A stretch of 64,000 nt of DNA from Aspidapion aeneum (lineage: Eukaryota; Arthropoda; Insecta; Coleoptera; Brentidae), in assembly GCA_963576565.1 (NCBI GenBank), contig OY755045.1, positions 41,558,409 to 41,622,408 of the forward strand, read 5' to 3'. The position numbers were made by a program, and so were the translations under genes. Shown in pieces: positions 1 through 9,819 of this stretch (position 1 is the first letter of the stretch; each line of letters begins with the position of its first letter). The notes under the pieces were generated by a model. The model searched no databases. It was given only the letters and a program-made list of their open reading frames with translations, and was not told where the DNA came from.

Positions 1-1032
1 AACTAAGTGACCTTATTAAGTAAGACAGCTTGATGGTCAAATGACATACACATATGATACCGGCCTGTAGACCGGTCGCGGTGGTCATATAATAATAAAT
101 ATATACTTTCGCGATGAAAGACCAAAATTTAACTTAAAATTACTGAAAAGTTCGCAATTAAATTTATCGAAATTTATAAAAACATAGATCAGTGTGTGTA
201 ACAATTCATCAAGATGTATGAAACTCGACCGTGACATGTCAAAAGTTTGGTTCGAAAAAACAAAAACAACTGTATAAAAATCGGTATGTAAGCATTTAAA
301 AAAAAATCATTTTTAAGAAAATCAAATACTTTTTGTTAATTTTCATGCAATGCAAAAAAAAGTGCGGGGAAGTGACACTTTCTGAATCAAAATGTGTGAG
401 GGTAAAATCGCACGGTCGCAGAAAAAAACTATCTATTGTGACGCTACTGAACTTTCTCGTGTTTTAGCAAAAACTATCCGTCAAGACGACTTACCCATGA
501 AATGTTGTTTTTTTATGTATTTTTTTCTTCTTTTGCACAAAAAACAATTTCGGACCATGTTTGAACTCAAATAGTTACTTCTAAACTTGTTTTTAAACGT
601 TTTAAGATTCCTTTTTGTAATATTCCCGCACAAAATTCAAAAAAATTCATTTCCGTACTTAGACAACATTGTCTATCAGTTTTCCCTGTATAAACCGACT
701 AGCAGGTAGAATCACTTAAAATACGGCAGGTGGATTAAAGGTAGCCAGCTGCTTTTCTGTCGCACTTATGCCGTCAGTGTGAAAGAGATAAAAGTATTCA
801 TATATTATCTAGGGTATTATTAGCATGCAAAATCACCCTATCTTTGTCCGTTTCACATGTTCAATAATGTCTATCTCTGTTTTTATTGTAAAAGAAATAC
901 CCGCCCATAGGAACCAAATTGGATAGGGTCAATAAAAAATGCCTTGTCTTTCCGTCTCTAACGCCCTTTCAGGGCGTTATACAACTCAATGGCCTTTACA
1001 TAAAATATTTGTATGCAAAGTGAGGCAAAAAT
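1..1032. other. AT-rich sequence, no gene recognised
   Basis: No coding region is supported here. The only open frame (392-574, 60 codons) is low-complexity and resembles nothing known. A small perfect hairpin (TAACGCCCT, three-base loop, AGGGCGTTA) lies at about 960-980. Otherwise homopolymer-rich sequence is seen. Confidence 0.6.
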
Positions 1033-1069
1033 TTAACGCATTTAAATACATTTAAATACATTTAAATAC
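1033..1069. repeat. 10-bp minisatellite (catttaaata)n, left part
   Basis: Three to four copies of a 10-bp unit catttaaata end directly at the left LTR of the gypsy-like element. The same unit continues, degenerate, beyond the right LTR at 9820-9965. The retroelement therefore appears to have integrated into a pre-existing short tandem array. Confidence 0.75.
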
Positions 1070-1498
1070 TGTTACGGGTTCACAACGACAAATTAAAACT
1101 CGCAATTGTTGAAAACGATACGTCAATTTATTTCGACAAATTATGTACAAAAACACGCACTTAAACGTACTAATAATTTGCTAATGATTCACTACTTTAA
1201 TACGCCTATTAACTTCGCGTTAACATCTAGCGATCACTACCATTATCTTTGACTGCCCGATGCACGGCGTCCGGCCCAATATATAGGGTCTGCCTACTAT
1301 TCGAGAATTTTTCATCTTTGTTCGATTCAGGATTATACCACCCTTTTCTAGAACGCCGACCGTTCGCGCACCAGTCTGTCATAGATAACGCAACTAAAAC
1401 CTAGACTAAGAATACAACCTTAAAATAAATCAACCTAATACAACACTAAACCTAAATAAATTCTAACTATAAAATTTAAATAACTTAAATTTGTAACA
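1070..1498 (-). repeat. 3' LTR of the gypsy-like element
   Basis: It is 429 bp, starts TGTTACGGG and ends GTAACA on the plus strand, and is directly repeated at 9387-9819. Because the element reads on the minus strand, this left copy is the 3' LTR and adjoins the polypurine tract. A gypsy LTR of the same family without internal sequence lies at 58409-58712. Confidence 0.92.
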
Positions 1499-1513
1499 CT
1501 ATCCTCCTCTTCA
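1499..1513 (-). other. Polypurine tract
   Basis: On the minus strand the bases immediately before the 3' LTR are a purine run (GAAGAGGAGGATAG, interrupted by one T). This is where plus-strand DNA synthesis is normally primed in LTR retroelements. Confidence 0.75.
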
Positions 1514-1804
1514 GGTTTGATCGTCTCGATCAACATTTCCCAGGTAAGGTTTTAGTCTGTCTAGATGAACAACTTTCATCTTGGACTTCGGGCTTCTCTG
1601 GATTCGGTAGACTACATCATTAATTCTCTTAACAACTTTATAAGGCCCTTCCCATGGTGGTGTCAACTTAGGTGATCTTCCTTTCTTGCGTTGAGGATTG
1701 TATAGCCAGACTTGATCATTCTCTTTGAACCCTGAAGAGTTTGCTTTCAGGTCATATCTCGCTTTCATGCGATCACTGGCTATTTCTATTCGCTCTCTAA
1801 CCAC
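1511..1804 (-). pseudogene. pol: Gypsy integrase C-terminal (GPY/F-like) domain
   Basis: This 97-codon frame is the last part of the gypsy polyprotein. A conserved stretch WEGPYKVVKRINDVVYRIQ at about residues 50-68 matches the GPY/F module found at the C-terminus of many Ty3/gypsy integrases. The preceding part (RERIEIASDRMKARYD) is the usual linker after the catalytic core. The frame is offset from the integrase core upstream (1831-2337), so a frameshift separates them. It ends just before the polypurine tract, as expected for the 3' end of pol. The apparent start is not a true start. Confidence 0.85.
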
Positions 1805-1830
1805 CTCATGGATATCGTGCAGCTTTTGTC

Positions 1831-2337
1831 TTAAATGTAATCATTAACCTCTAAGCGTTCTTCTTCAGGTGAACCAAACATGATATCACATGGTAAACGC
1901 AGTTCTCTACCAAACAGGATACTAGATGGAGTAGCTCCTGTCGTATTGTGTATGGCGGTTCTATAGGCCATCAAAAACAATGGAATATATTGGTCCCAAT
2001 CTGTTTGGTGCTCATCAACAACTTTACAAAGATGTTCTTCTATTGTTTTATTAAATCTTTCAACCATACCATCTGACTGCGGATGTAAAGCAGTAGTTCG
2101 TGTTTTGTGTATTCCTAAAAGGTCACAGAGATTCTGGAAAAGCTTTGATTCAAAGTTCCTCCCTTGATCTGAATGTAGTTCCAAAGGAATGGCATCGGCA
2201 CTTTCCCAGGCACGTTTAAGGATGTTATCTTCTACTATCAGTAAATCCCATTGTGCCCACAGTGATTTGAATATCACCCCTTGGTTTGCGATATCTTGCC
2301 ATGATGCTCGTGGCTTGTTCTCTTCTTTCAATCGCAA
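1831..2337 (-). pseudogene. pol: Gypsy integrase core, internally deleted
   Basis: The frame encodes the second half of a DDE integrase. HSDQGRNFES contains the second catalytic Asp, and LHPQSDGMVERFNKTIEE contains the catalytic Glu, followed by the typical AYRTAIHNTTGATPSSILFG. Upstream is the short end of the RNase H/integrase linker (WDLLIVEDNILKRAWE). The HHCC zinc-binding region and the block with the first catalytic Asp, normally between these two parts, are absent. The junction lies near 2185-2195, where WESADA runs straight into IPLELHSDQG. I infer an in-frame internal deletion of about 150 codons. Confidence 0.88.
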
Positions 2338-2490
2338 GATAGGTCAAACATCTTTGTCGTTAAGTTGTGTGGTTCTAATCGAAGCCGACATCCATTCTTC
2401 ATCTGGTTCTAACTTAATCTGGCGCACGTAGGTAATTCCTGCTCTCTGTTCAATTTTCCTGCAATGTTTACAATCCTCAGGGCAAGGTCT

Positions 2491-3042
2491 TTAGGACAAT
2501 GCATCTGCATTGTTATGCACCCTTCCCGCTCGGTGCTTAATTTGATAATAGTATTGTAGCTTTTCTATCCATCTCGCGACTTGCCCCTCAGGTTGTTTCA
2601 TTTTCATGAGCCACTGTAACGCAGCATGATCCGTTCTAATCAGAAACTCTTGTCCATAGAGATATTTGTGAAAGTGATCTACGGATTTAATGATGGCTAG
2701 GAGCTTCTTTCTGGTAACACAATAATTTCTCTCTGATTTGGATAGCTTTTTGCTGAAAAATTCGATGACCCGTTCTTCTCCATCTTGTACTTGGGAGAGT
2801 ACTGGTCCTATGCCATCGTTGCTCGCATCAGTATCTAATATGAATTTACCTTTTGGAATAGGATATGCGAGAATCGGACTAGAACATAATGCTGCCTTTA
2901 GTCTTTTAAATGCTTGGTCACATTCAGTATTCCATCTGTAAGAAGCTTTATCTTCTGTAAGTCTATGTAGTGGAGATGCTATTTTGGCGAATCCTTCTAC
3001 AAATCGTCTGTAGTATGTACACAGACCCAAAAAGCTTCTCAA
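2491..3042 (-). pseudogene. pol: Gypsy RT thumb and RNase H
   Basis: The N-terminal part (RSFLGLCTYYRRFVEGFAKIA, with PLHRLTED) is the connection that follows the RT palm in gypsy elements. Next comes the RNase H domain: FILDTDASNDGIG with its first catalytic Asp, RNYCVTRKKLLAIIKSVDHF with E replaced by K at the usual catalytic Glu context (normally TEREL or TRKELLA), then FLIRTDHAALQWL with another acidic residue, and HRAGRVHNNADALS at the end. The E-to-K change suggests the enzyme is dead. The frame is separated from the RT palm by a stop and frameshifts. Confidence 0.88.
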
Positions 3043-3229
3043 TTCATGTTTGTCACGAGGTTGAGGCCATTCTTTTATTGCTTGTAACTTCTTTTCGTCA
3101 GTATGGATGCCTTCTCGGGAAACGACGTGACCCAGGAATTCAACTTTTTCTTTGAATAGAAAACACTTCTTTGAGTTTAATTTGAGATTGGCATTTCTGA
3201 TTCTTGAAAATACTTCTCGTAAATTGTCT

Positions 3230-3531
3230 AGATGATCTTGAAATTATTTCCCCATTACTATGACATCATCCAAATATACTGGGCAGGTTTTTCAAGTAAG
3301 GCCTCGTAGAACGACTTCCATTAGTCTTTCAAATGTAGCTGGAGCATTGCATAGGCCAAATGGCATCACATTAAACTGATAAAGTCCACTTCCAGCAGAG
3401 AATGCTGTCTTCTCTTTATCCTTTTCAAAGATTCCTACTTGCCAATACCCACTTTTTAGGTCAAGAGTAGAAAACCAACATGATCCTGCCAATGTTGTTA
3501 ATGTGTCGTCTATTCTTGGCAGTGGGTTCAT
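3230..3531 (-). pseudogene. pol: Gypsy reverse transcriptase palm
   Basis: [14 protein letters not shown] holds the catalytic Asp of RT motif A, and [30 protein letters not shown] is motif B, typical of Ty3/gypsy. The motif C box YLDD is present in another frame at about 3262-3273, followed after a few codons by an in-frame TAA near 3242. The palm is thus recognisable in full but broken by a frameshift between motifs B and C and by the stop. Confidence 0.9.
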
Positions 3532-4566
3532 TCATTCCTGTAGTCGATGCAAAATCTAGTACTTCCATCCTTTTTAATGACCAACACCACAGGAAATGAC
3601 CAAGGACTTGATGACTCTTCAATAACCCCGTCACTGAGCATTTTATTAATAAGATTGTGAACTTCTTCTTGTTTGGCCATTGGTAGTCTTCTTGGGGGCT
3701 GTCTTATTGGTTGGGCATCGCCAGTGTTGATGGAATGTCGAATAAGATTTACGCGTCCCGAACTACTCTTAGTTTCAAAGATATTGCTTTGCTCTTCTAT
3801 AAACTCTCTCGCTTTACTAAATTCTTCTGGAGTGAGATGTTGCCAAGTGGACTGAAATTGCTTAAGTACCTCCGTTGGTAACTTGCTTTTATCCTCCGAA
3901 GTTGGCTCTTCACATCTTGTTACTTTCTGGACTGGCTCAAATAATGCTACCACCTCCCCCTTATTAATTTTGACACTATTTGGGAAAATATTATCGACTC
4001 TAATCGGGATGTCTTTATCGGTTTTAACTAGTGACTTTGCAACGAGGTAGGTATTGGGTGTATTCTGTTGGCTTATGAGTCCGACGCAGCTTGATGTTTT
4101 ACTTTCTAGCCTCCCAAAAATGATGGTCTCAGTGTTACCGACCAGTCTTGTTGTGCATACTGCCACCACCTTTATTGGTTCTTTATTAAAGTGACTATTT
4201 GACAAAATGAACTCTTCATTCCCAAATCTTAGGGTATTAAGTTTATTATCAAACGCAAATCCATGTTTACTTATCAAGTCCATTCCCAAAATAAATTCGT
4301 CTTCTATTTCGGCAAACAATACGTGTGGCGAATCTTTAATCTTCCCAGCTGTAGGTCTATGTCTGTCTGCCCCAACACGTCGGCGGATTCTCCAGTCACA
4401 GTCTTAAGTGTTATTTTCTTTTCTGTTGGTCGAATTTTATATCTCGTTGCAATTTTGAACTTAAGCAATAATATGGCAGCACCAGTGTCTACTGTTATGT
4501 TAACTTGTCTTTCAATTATAAGTCCGTCGATGTTAAGACTGTCAGCAGTATGTTTTAAGCTCTTAA
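3528..4566 (-). pseudogene. pol: Gypsy retropepsin and N-terminal RT
   Basis: Reading from the LINE insertion point, the first frame contains the aspartic protease active site VDTGAA near 4490. A frameshift near 4320-4345 moves into the frame 4319-3528, which continues with the protease end (EFILGMDLISK) and runs through a linker into the RT fingers (DGVIEESSSPWSFPVVLVIKKDGSTRFCIDYR). Homologous order is protease then RT. The LINE at 4580-7277 separates this block from a short upstream pol piece (7291-7380, ending APKIYTI), so protease coding was cut at its N-terminal side. Confidence 0.87.
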
Positions 4567-4579
4567 TTGTATAAATTTT
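4567..4579. repeat. LINE target-site duplication, left copy
   Basis: TTGTATAAATTTT occurs here and again at 7278-7290 on the other side of the LINE. One further A on the left of each copy could extend it to 14 bp. The size fits target-primed reverse transcription. Confidence 0.9.
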
Positions 4580-4610
4580 TTCATTCTTATTCTATTCTAA
4601 TAAGAATGAA
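4580..4610 (+). repeat. Perfect 12-bp inverted repeat at the LINE 5' junction
   Basis: ttcattcttatt (4580-4591), a 7-base loop, then aataagaatgaa (4599-4610). It lies exactly between the target duplication and the first LINE-homologous codons and is absent from the second copy. Confidence 0.85.
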
Positions 4611-4620
4611 TATAACAATA

Positions 4621-5748
4621 AAAGGAATGAGACTTACGATTTTTGGAATCTATGCGTATAATGACGATGCAAATGTAGCCGTGAAAGACAATTTTTTTGA
4701 AGAAATCCACAATGAAATATCAGCAGTTATTACATCTAGAGAAATTGTAATATTGGGAGATTTAAATAGTAGAACAGGTAACAGAGTAAATGATCTGACA
4801 GTTAGCCAATATGGAGAAGATGTTGTTAATGACAATTGAAACTGGCTTATCACAGTATGTGAGCAATTAGACCTAAAAATCCAAAACGGTTTTTTCCAAC
4901 ATAAGAAAATACACAAATATACCTGGACCAAACCCTCACAAAACCTGAAATCCGTCATTGATTATCTTATCACTGAACAAAAGACAAAACTAAAAATTCA
5001 AGATGTCAGAACAAAGCGTGGATCAACATGCGGAAGTGATCACTATTTTCTGAAGACCAAAATTCTCTTTCCTGATCAAGGCCGAAGCCTCCATCAACAA
5101 AATCTTGATGATACAGTGAATGAGGAAATTGATCACTGTCAATATAATCTACTAAGCCTAGAACATGACAGCGTAAAAAACTTATACAAAAAGAGACTGA
5201 ACGAAAAACTTAATTCAAGTTCAGGTGAAACCCCAGATGAGGAATACGAATGTATCACATTAAGCATCCATCAAGCTGCAAAAGAAGCACTAGGATTAGT
5301 GGAAGAAACTCCTAAAAGAACAAAACCATACTGGTGGGATGCTGAGATTGAAAGTGAAATAGAGGAAAAAAGGAAATTATATCACACGTACTTATCCCAA
5401 AAGACAGATAGAAGCAGAGAAGAATACAAAATCGCGCAATCAAAGGTGAGAAGAATGATCAGTGATAAGAAGAATCAATCATGGATGCAAAAGTGCCAGA
5501 AAATAGATTCTTACTTAGGAGGTAGGAGAAGTACCGAAAGCTGGAAAACTATAAGATGGATCAAAAAAGAAACATGCAGAGATATTATTTCACCAATACC
5601 AGACAAAGAATGGGATGAGCATTTTAAAAAACTTTTAACTGAAGATAGAGCAGAATTCAAGGAAGACGAAAGAGACAATATCATTAGAACGATGGGATCT
5701 CCAGTACCCCTCACAATATACAAGTCAAAAACGTGTGCAAAACCTTAA
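4621..5748 (+). pseudogene. LINE endonuclease (C-terminal part) and linker
   Basis: The translation starts inside an exonuclease-endonuclease-phosphatase fold. REIVILGDLNSRTGN holds the catalytic Asp/Asn box (GDxN), and GSTCGSDHYFL holds the terminal SDH box with the catalytic His. The first third of the domain is missing by 5' truncation. A TGA near 4837 interrupts the frame where copy two (61194-63759) has a Gly codon, consistent with one base substitution. From 5116 the frame is an open Lys/Glu-rich linker of about 200 codons. Near 5720 a single-base difference from copy two shifts the frame so that it ends at 5748, 16 bases after the RT frame opens. Confidence 0.85.
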
Positions 5749-7206
5749 AAAGCGGTAAATCTGCCGGACCCGGAAATATCCCAGCTGAACTTATTAAATA
5801 TGGCACTGAAGAATTGTTTTGTAGATTACGGAATCTTTTCCAAAGATATTTAAATGGAGCTGTAGTACCAACTGAGTGGAAAACGTCATATATATCCACA
5901 ATACACAAAAAAGGAAGGAAATATATATGTGACAATTATAGAGGTATATCTGTAACTAGTACGCTAAGCAGAATATATGGCAAAATAATAAGAAATAAAG
6001 TGGAGAGCGAATATAAAGATATGGAGGCAGAAGAACAAGCTGGTTTCAGGGCGGGTAGATCGACTTCAGATCATCTCTTTTGTATAACCCAAGTTATTGA
6101 AAAGAAAATGGCATACGGACAAGAGCTCCATCTGCTTTACGTAGATTTGCAGAAGGCATATGATAGTATACCACTAAATCTACTTTGGAAAGCGTTGGAA
6201 AAGACAAACATAAGCGTACAACTAATTAAGGCCATCAAAGAGTTATACCGCAATAGTAAGGCAAAAGTTAAAATAAAAGCAAAACTAACCAAAGGCTTTC
6301 AAGTAAATAAAGGTCTTAAACAAGGTTGCTGTATCTCGCCTACGCTCTTCAAGATATATTTGGAACAGGTCCTTAAAGTCTGGAAGAGAAAATGCCAAAA
6401 CATGGGAATTCCGTTGAATGAAACCACCTTGTATACTTTATGTTTCGCCGATGATCAGATAGTGGTGGCTCAGGATTATGACGACCTCGAATATATGACA
6501 CGAAAACTAATAGACGAGTACAATAAGTGGGGACTAGAGGTTAATATCAATAAGACAGAGTATATGTGTATTGGTGGAACGAAACAGGATCTAATCTTAA
6601 ATACTGGGCAGCGAATTCAGTCCTGTGATGAGTATAAATACTTGGGTCTAAAAATTACAGCTGACAGAACACTAGACAAAGCTATAAAAGATAGAAATGT
6701 ACAAGGAAGAAAAGCAATAACTTTATTAAATGGAATAATTTGGGACCAAAGTATATCAAAACATAACAAAAAGCTTATATATAACACCATTGTAAAAAGT
6801 ATTATTACATACCTCTCAGAAGTATGGCCAATCAAAGATAGAACAGAAAAAATGCTTTCCGCTACGGAGATGGACTATTGGAGAAGAGCAGCAGGGAAAT
6901 CAAAAAGAGAAAGAGTTACCAATCAAAGAATAAGAGAAATTATGACAGTGGGTGAACGTACTCTAGTGGATGATACAAGAACAAAACAACTGGTGTGGTA
7001 CGGACATGTACAAAGAATGGATGATGGAAGACTACCTAAACAAATATTACAATGGAAACCAACTGGCCGAAGAAAACGAGGAAGACCAAGGAGAAGCTGG
7101 AGAGAAGGAATAGATAGTGAAATAAGAATAAGAGGCCTAGATGATGAATTATGGGCAAACAGAAACGAGTGGAGATTGGGTATCCGAAGACGTAGAACGT
7201 TTCGAA

Positions 7207-7210
<4 letters not shown>
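5733..7210 (+). CDS. LINE reverse transcriptase (frame open to the element end)
   Basis: A long open frame encodes a non-LTR reverse transcriptase. In order are KSGKSAGPGNIPAELIKYG (block 1), EEQAGFRAGRSTSDHLF (block 2a), LLYVDLQKAYDSIP with the motif A Asp, GLKQGCCISPTLFKIYLE (motif B), and LCFADDQIVV with the catalytic FADD of motif C. The thumb and a basic C-terminus (GRRKRGRPRRSW) follow. No RNase H is present. The frame is uninterrupted and runs through the short 3' end into the TA repeat, which adds a spurious Ile-Tyr tail up to 7310. The true stop of the ancestral protein is probably lost or lies in the tail. The endonuclease upstream is broken, so the copy is not competent alone. Confidence 0.9.

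Positions 7211-7277
<67 letters not shown>
7211..7277. repeat. (TA)n tail of the LINE
   Basis: About 33 TA dinucleotides end the LINE, directly followed by the right copy of its target duplication. The related copy ends in a shorter TA tract at about 63743-63758. Confidence 0.93.
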
Positions 7278-7281
<4 letters not shown>

Positions 7282-7290
7282 ATAAATTTT
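7278..7290. repeat. LINE target-site duplication, right copy
   Basis: TTGTATAAATTTT is identical to 4567-4579. After it the gypsy element resumes. Confidence 0.9.
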
Positions 7291-7400
7291 GGGGGCTACA
7301 TTCCCTTTAGCCAACACCCGCCCCTCTGCGTTGACTAGTTTTAGTTTTCCTGATTTCTTCTTCGGTACTCTGTCCCGCTAGATGGTGAGCGAGACCTTAT

Positions 7401-8618
7401 TTAGACCCGACAATCGCGTTGAATATGCCCGGTACGTCCGCATCTAAAACACTTTCCATTTGGATAGGGACGTCTGTTTTCCTTTAAAGAGTCAATCTTC
7501 TCTATCAATGATTGAAGAATTTGACTTAGCGTCTTTGAGGGAACCTCTTGATCACTGCTTATTTCGTCACCTTCGTGAATTGAAACAGCTCTTACTTTTG
7601 GCCTGGACATATTATTTGATGATTCAATTTTAAGAGCTCGAATCAACACTTCACTGCTGTTATTGAAGCGTTCTCGACGAAGTAACTTTGCTAAGTCCGT
7701 GTCGCGCAAGCCGTTAATAAAGCGATCTACCGTGAAGGGATCTCTGTAATTTTCTGGCATTTCTGGATAAGCCAAGTACATCAGCCTCCTGATATCCGCT
7801 TCATACTCTTGTAATGACTCCCCTGTTCTTTGTAGGCGAATATTTATTTCTGACCAATGCAAATTTCGTAAATGTTCATCTCCATATCTTCTTTCTAAAG
7901 CTGCCACTAAAGCATTGTAACTCTGTTTTTGTTCCGCTGGAATAGACCGTAAAAGTCCAAGAGCAGGTTCTCGTAGAGCTACTAACAAAGCTCTAGCTTT
8001 TTCGTCATCGTCCCAACTATTTGCAGCGGCGGCAGCTTCAAATTGTTGTTCGTAGGTGGACCAGGAAGACGTACCATCGAAATTTGGAGGCTTAATGTTT
8101 TGGTTGGAATTCACAACACATCCCTGAGCTCTTATTTTGTTGTATTCTTTTTGAAGCTGTATAAGCTGTTTTGACACGTCCTGGAATTTTTCTTCCATGG
8201 TTTGAAAAACTGCTTCCCTAACATTCTGTAATTTGTTCTCCACTTTTTCTTCAACATTTTGTACCTTCTCCTCAACATTTTGAATCTTTTCTTCTATATT
8301 CTGCAATTTATTTTGTACCTTTTGTTCCACGCTATGCACTCTTTGAGTTATGTCTTCCTTAAGGTCTTCGGTTGCAGTCTTAAACTCTTCTCTCAGCTGT
8401 TCGGAGTTGCTCTTTATTTGATCGAAGTTTTCTTGAATGCCATCTAATCTTTGCTCAAATGTCTGTTTCATATCGTTCTGGTTTTGTTCCATGGTCTGTC
8501 TCACGTCGTCCATGGTGTGTTTTATATCGTTTTGGTTTTGAGCCATTTGAGCTGCTAGAGCCTGAATCATTTTTGTTAGATCTTCCATCTTTGCTGATCC
8601 TTGTCTAGTAAGCATCAA
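7401..8618 (-). CDS. gag: Gypsy Gag polyprotein
   Basis: This 405-residue frame is the only intact protein of the LTR element. Residues 1-175 are a long amphipathic heptad region with many EKVQNVEEKVQN-type repeats, predicting a coiled coil. Residues ~185-330 look like a gypsy capsid region (PPNFDGTSSWSTYEQQFEAAA, then ALVAALERRYGDEHLRNL). A CCHC zinc knuckle, CFRCGRTGHIQRDC, lies at the C-terminus (about 389-402). Gag packages the RNA in a cytoplasmic particle. The start is chosen because a Met pair lies 5' of the coiled coil and no upstream frame continues. Gag ends by a stop soon after the knuckle. The pol piece at 7291-7380 is in another frame, so expression of pol would have needed frameshifting. 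Confidence 0.92.
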   Translation of the reverse strand: MMLTRQGSAKMEDLTKMIQALAAQMAQNQNDIKHTMDDVRQTMEQNQNDMKQTFEQRLDGIQENFDQIKSNSEQLREEFKTATEDLKEDITQRVHSVEQKVQNKLQNIEEKIQNVEEKVQNVEEKVENKLQNVREAVFQTMEEKFQDVSKQLIQLQKEYNKIRAQGCVVNSNQNIKPPNFDGTSSWSTYEQQFEAAAAANSWDDDEKARALLVALREPALGLLRSIPAEQKQSYNALVAALERRYGDEHLRNLHWSEINIRLQRTGESLQEYEADIRRLMYLAYPEMPENYRDPFTVDRFINGLRDTDLAKLLRRERFNNSSEVLIRALKIESSNNMSRPKVRAVSIHEGDEISSDQEVPSKTLSQILQSLIEKIDSLKENRRPYPNGKCFRCGRTGHIQRDCRV

Positions 8619-8640
8619 CTTCCTGATAAATCACTTAAAA

Positions 8641-9205
8641 TGTCTATTTTTAGGCTATAAAGCTAATGTCGCAGTCGGTTTTTGTATATCTCTTCTAGTT
8701 CTCGAATAGAACGTCGTAGAATGTTATGGAATCTTCTAGAAATTCTTTCTGATTCTTACTTTTAAAATTACTAATCTAATCTCGAAGTCGCCTTTTGGAT
8801 ATTTCTTCTGGTTCTTGAATAAAACGCCGTAGAATGTTATGGAATATTCTAGAAATTCTTTCTGATTCTTACTTTTGAAATAACTAAACTAATGTCGAAG
8901 TCGGTATTTGTATATCTCTTCTAGTTTTTGTATAGAACGTCGTAGAATGTTATAGAATCTTCTAGAAATTCTTTTTAGTTTTTACTTTTGAAATTACTAA
9001 GCTAATGTCGAACTCGCTTTTTCAATATTTCTTCTGGTTTTCGAATAGGGCGTCGTAGAAAGTGATAGAATATTCTTGAAAATCTCTCTAATTATCAATT
9101 TTTGGACTGTAAAATTAATGTCAAAGTCGGTTCTTAAATATCTCTTTTGGTTTTTGAATAAAACAATATCGAACTTCTTCGAATATTCTGGAAAAATCAC
9201 TTACT
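8641..9205 (-). repeat. 113-bp tandem repeat x5 in the gypsy leader
   Basis: A landmark (aatgtcgaagtcgg and close variants) recurs at 8665, 8778, 8891, 9004 and 9117, exactly 113 bp apart each time. Each unit also has a copy of atagaacgtcgtagaatgtt and attctagaaattcttt. It sits between the 5' LTR and gag, so in the transcript it is untranslated leader. Confidence 0.9.
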
Positions 9206-9358
9206 GTTTTTCTGTCCAATTGTCCTATCCGGTGGTACTATGTAAGGGTAGTCTTTGCACTATTCAGTTCCGAATATTCTGGCAAAATCACTTACTATTC
9301 TTCTTTTTAATTGTGTTAGCCGGTAGTACTGTGTAAGGATAGTCTTTGCAATATTTAT
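9181..9358 (-). repeat. 91-bp direct repeat x2 in the gypsy leader
   Basis: gaatattctgg(a/c)aaaatcacttact begins at 9181 and 9272, and the rest of each unit (ccggtggtactatgtaaggg-like) also matches. It follows directly on the 113-bp array and lies next to the primer-binding site. Confidence 0.8.
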
Positions 9359-9367
9359 TTCTTTTAA

Positions 9368-9384
9368 TCTCACTTCTGACACCA
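9368..9384 (-). other. Primer-binding site, tRNA-Leu-like
   Basis: Two bases inside the 5' LTR the minus strand reads TGGTGTCAGAAGTGAGA. TGG followed by complement to an acceptor stem is the hallmark of a tRNA primer site. The match to the 3' end of an insect tRNA-Leu is from memory and should be treated as likely, not proven. Confidence 0.7.
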
Positions 9385-9386
9385 AT

Positions 9387-9819
9387 TGTTACGGGTTCAC
9401 AACGACAAATTAAAACTCGCAATTGTTGAAAACGATACGTCAATTTATTTCGACAAATTATGTACAAAAACACGCACTTAAACTTACTAATAACATGCTA
9501 ATAATTCACTAATTTAATACGCCTATTAAATTCGCGTTAACATCTAGCGATCACTACCATTGGTTATCTCTGACTGCCCGATGCACGGCGTCCCGCCCTA
9601 TATATAGGGTCTGCCTACTATTCGAGAATTTTCCATCTTTGTTCGATTCAGGATTATACCATCCTTTTCTAGAACGCCGACCGTTCGCGCACCAGTCTGT
9701 CATAGATAACGCAACTAAAATCTAGACTAAGAATACAACCTTAAAATAAATCAACCTAATACTACACTAAACCTAAATAAATTCTAACTATAAAATTTAA
9801 ATAACTTAAATTTGTATCA
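9387..9819 (-). repeat. 5' LTR of the gypsy-like element
   Basis: A 433-bp direct repeat of 1070-1498, with TGTTAC at one end and GTATCA at the other. The plus-strand right end has one mismatch in the inverted terminus. It should contain the promoter in the minus direction. Confidence 0.92.
9596..9609 (-). promoter_or_regulatory. Palindromic TATA box candidate in the 5' LTR
   Basis: CCCTATATATAGGG is a perfect 14-bp palindrome about 220 bp into the LTR in the transcription direction. The 3' LTR has a degraded version (CCAATATATAGGG, near 1279). The TATA motif and position are suggestive of a core promoter only. Confidence 0.45.

Larger units (their letters stand above)
4580..7277 (+). mobile_element. 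5'-truncated RTE-like LINE nested in gypsy pol
   Basis: The element carries the C-terminal part of an apurinic-type endonuclease and a complete reverse transcriptase, and ends in a (TA)n tract rather than poly-A. A tail of short tandem repeats is typical of the RTE clade, and the C-terminal GHVQRMDDGRLPKQ...GRRKRGRPRRSW region also fits RTE-like elements. It is 5'-truncated inside the endonuclease and flanked by a 13-14 bp duplication. A closely related copy lies at 61194-63759. The clade call rests on motif memory only. Confidence 0.88.

Noticed and set aside
392..574. 60-codon frame as a gene
   Set aside because: Low-complexity translation, no recognisable similarity, no context.
7036..7338. 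Frames crossing the (TA)n tract on both strands
   Set aside because: Ile-Tyr runs from TA repeats joined to gypsy pol (minus) or the LINE end (plus). They are not genes of their own.
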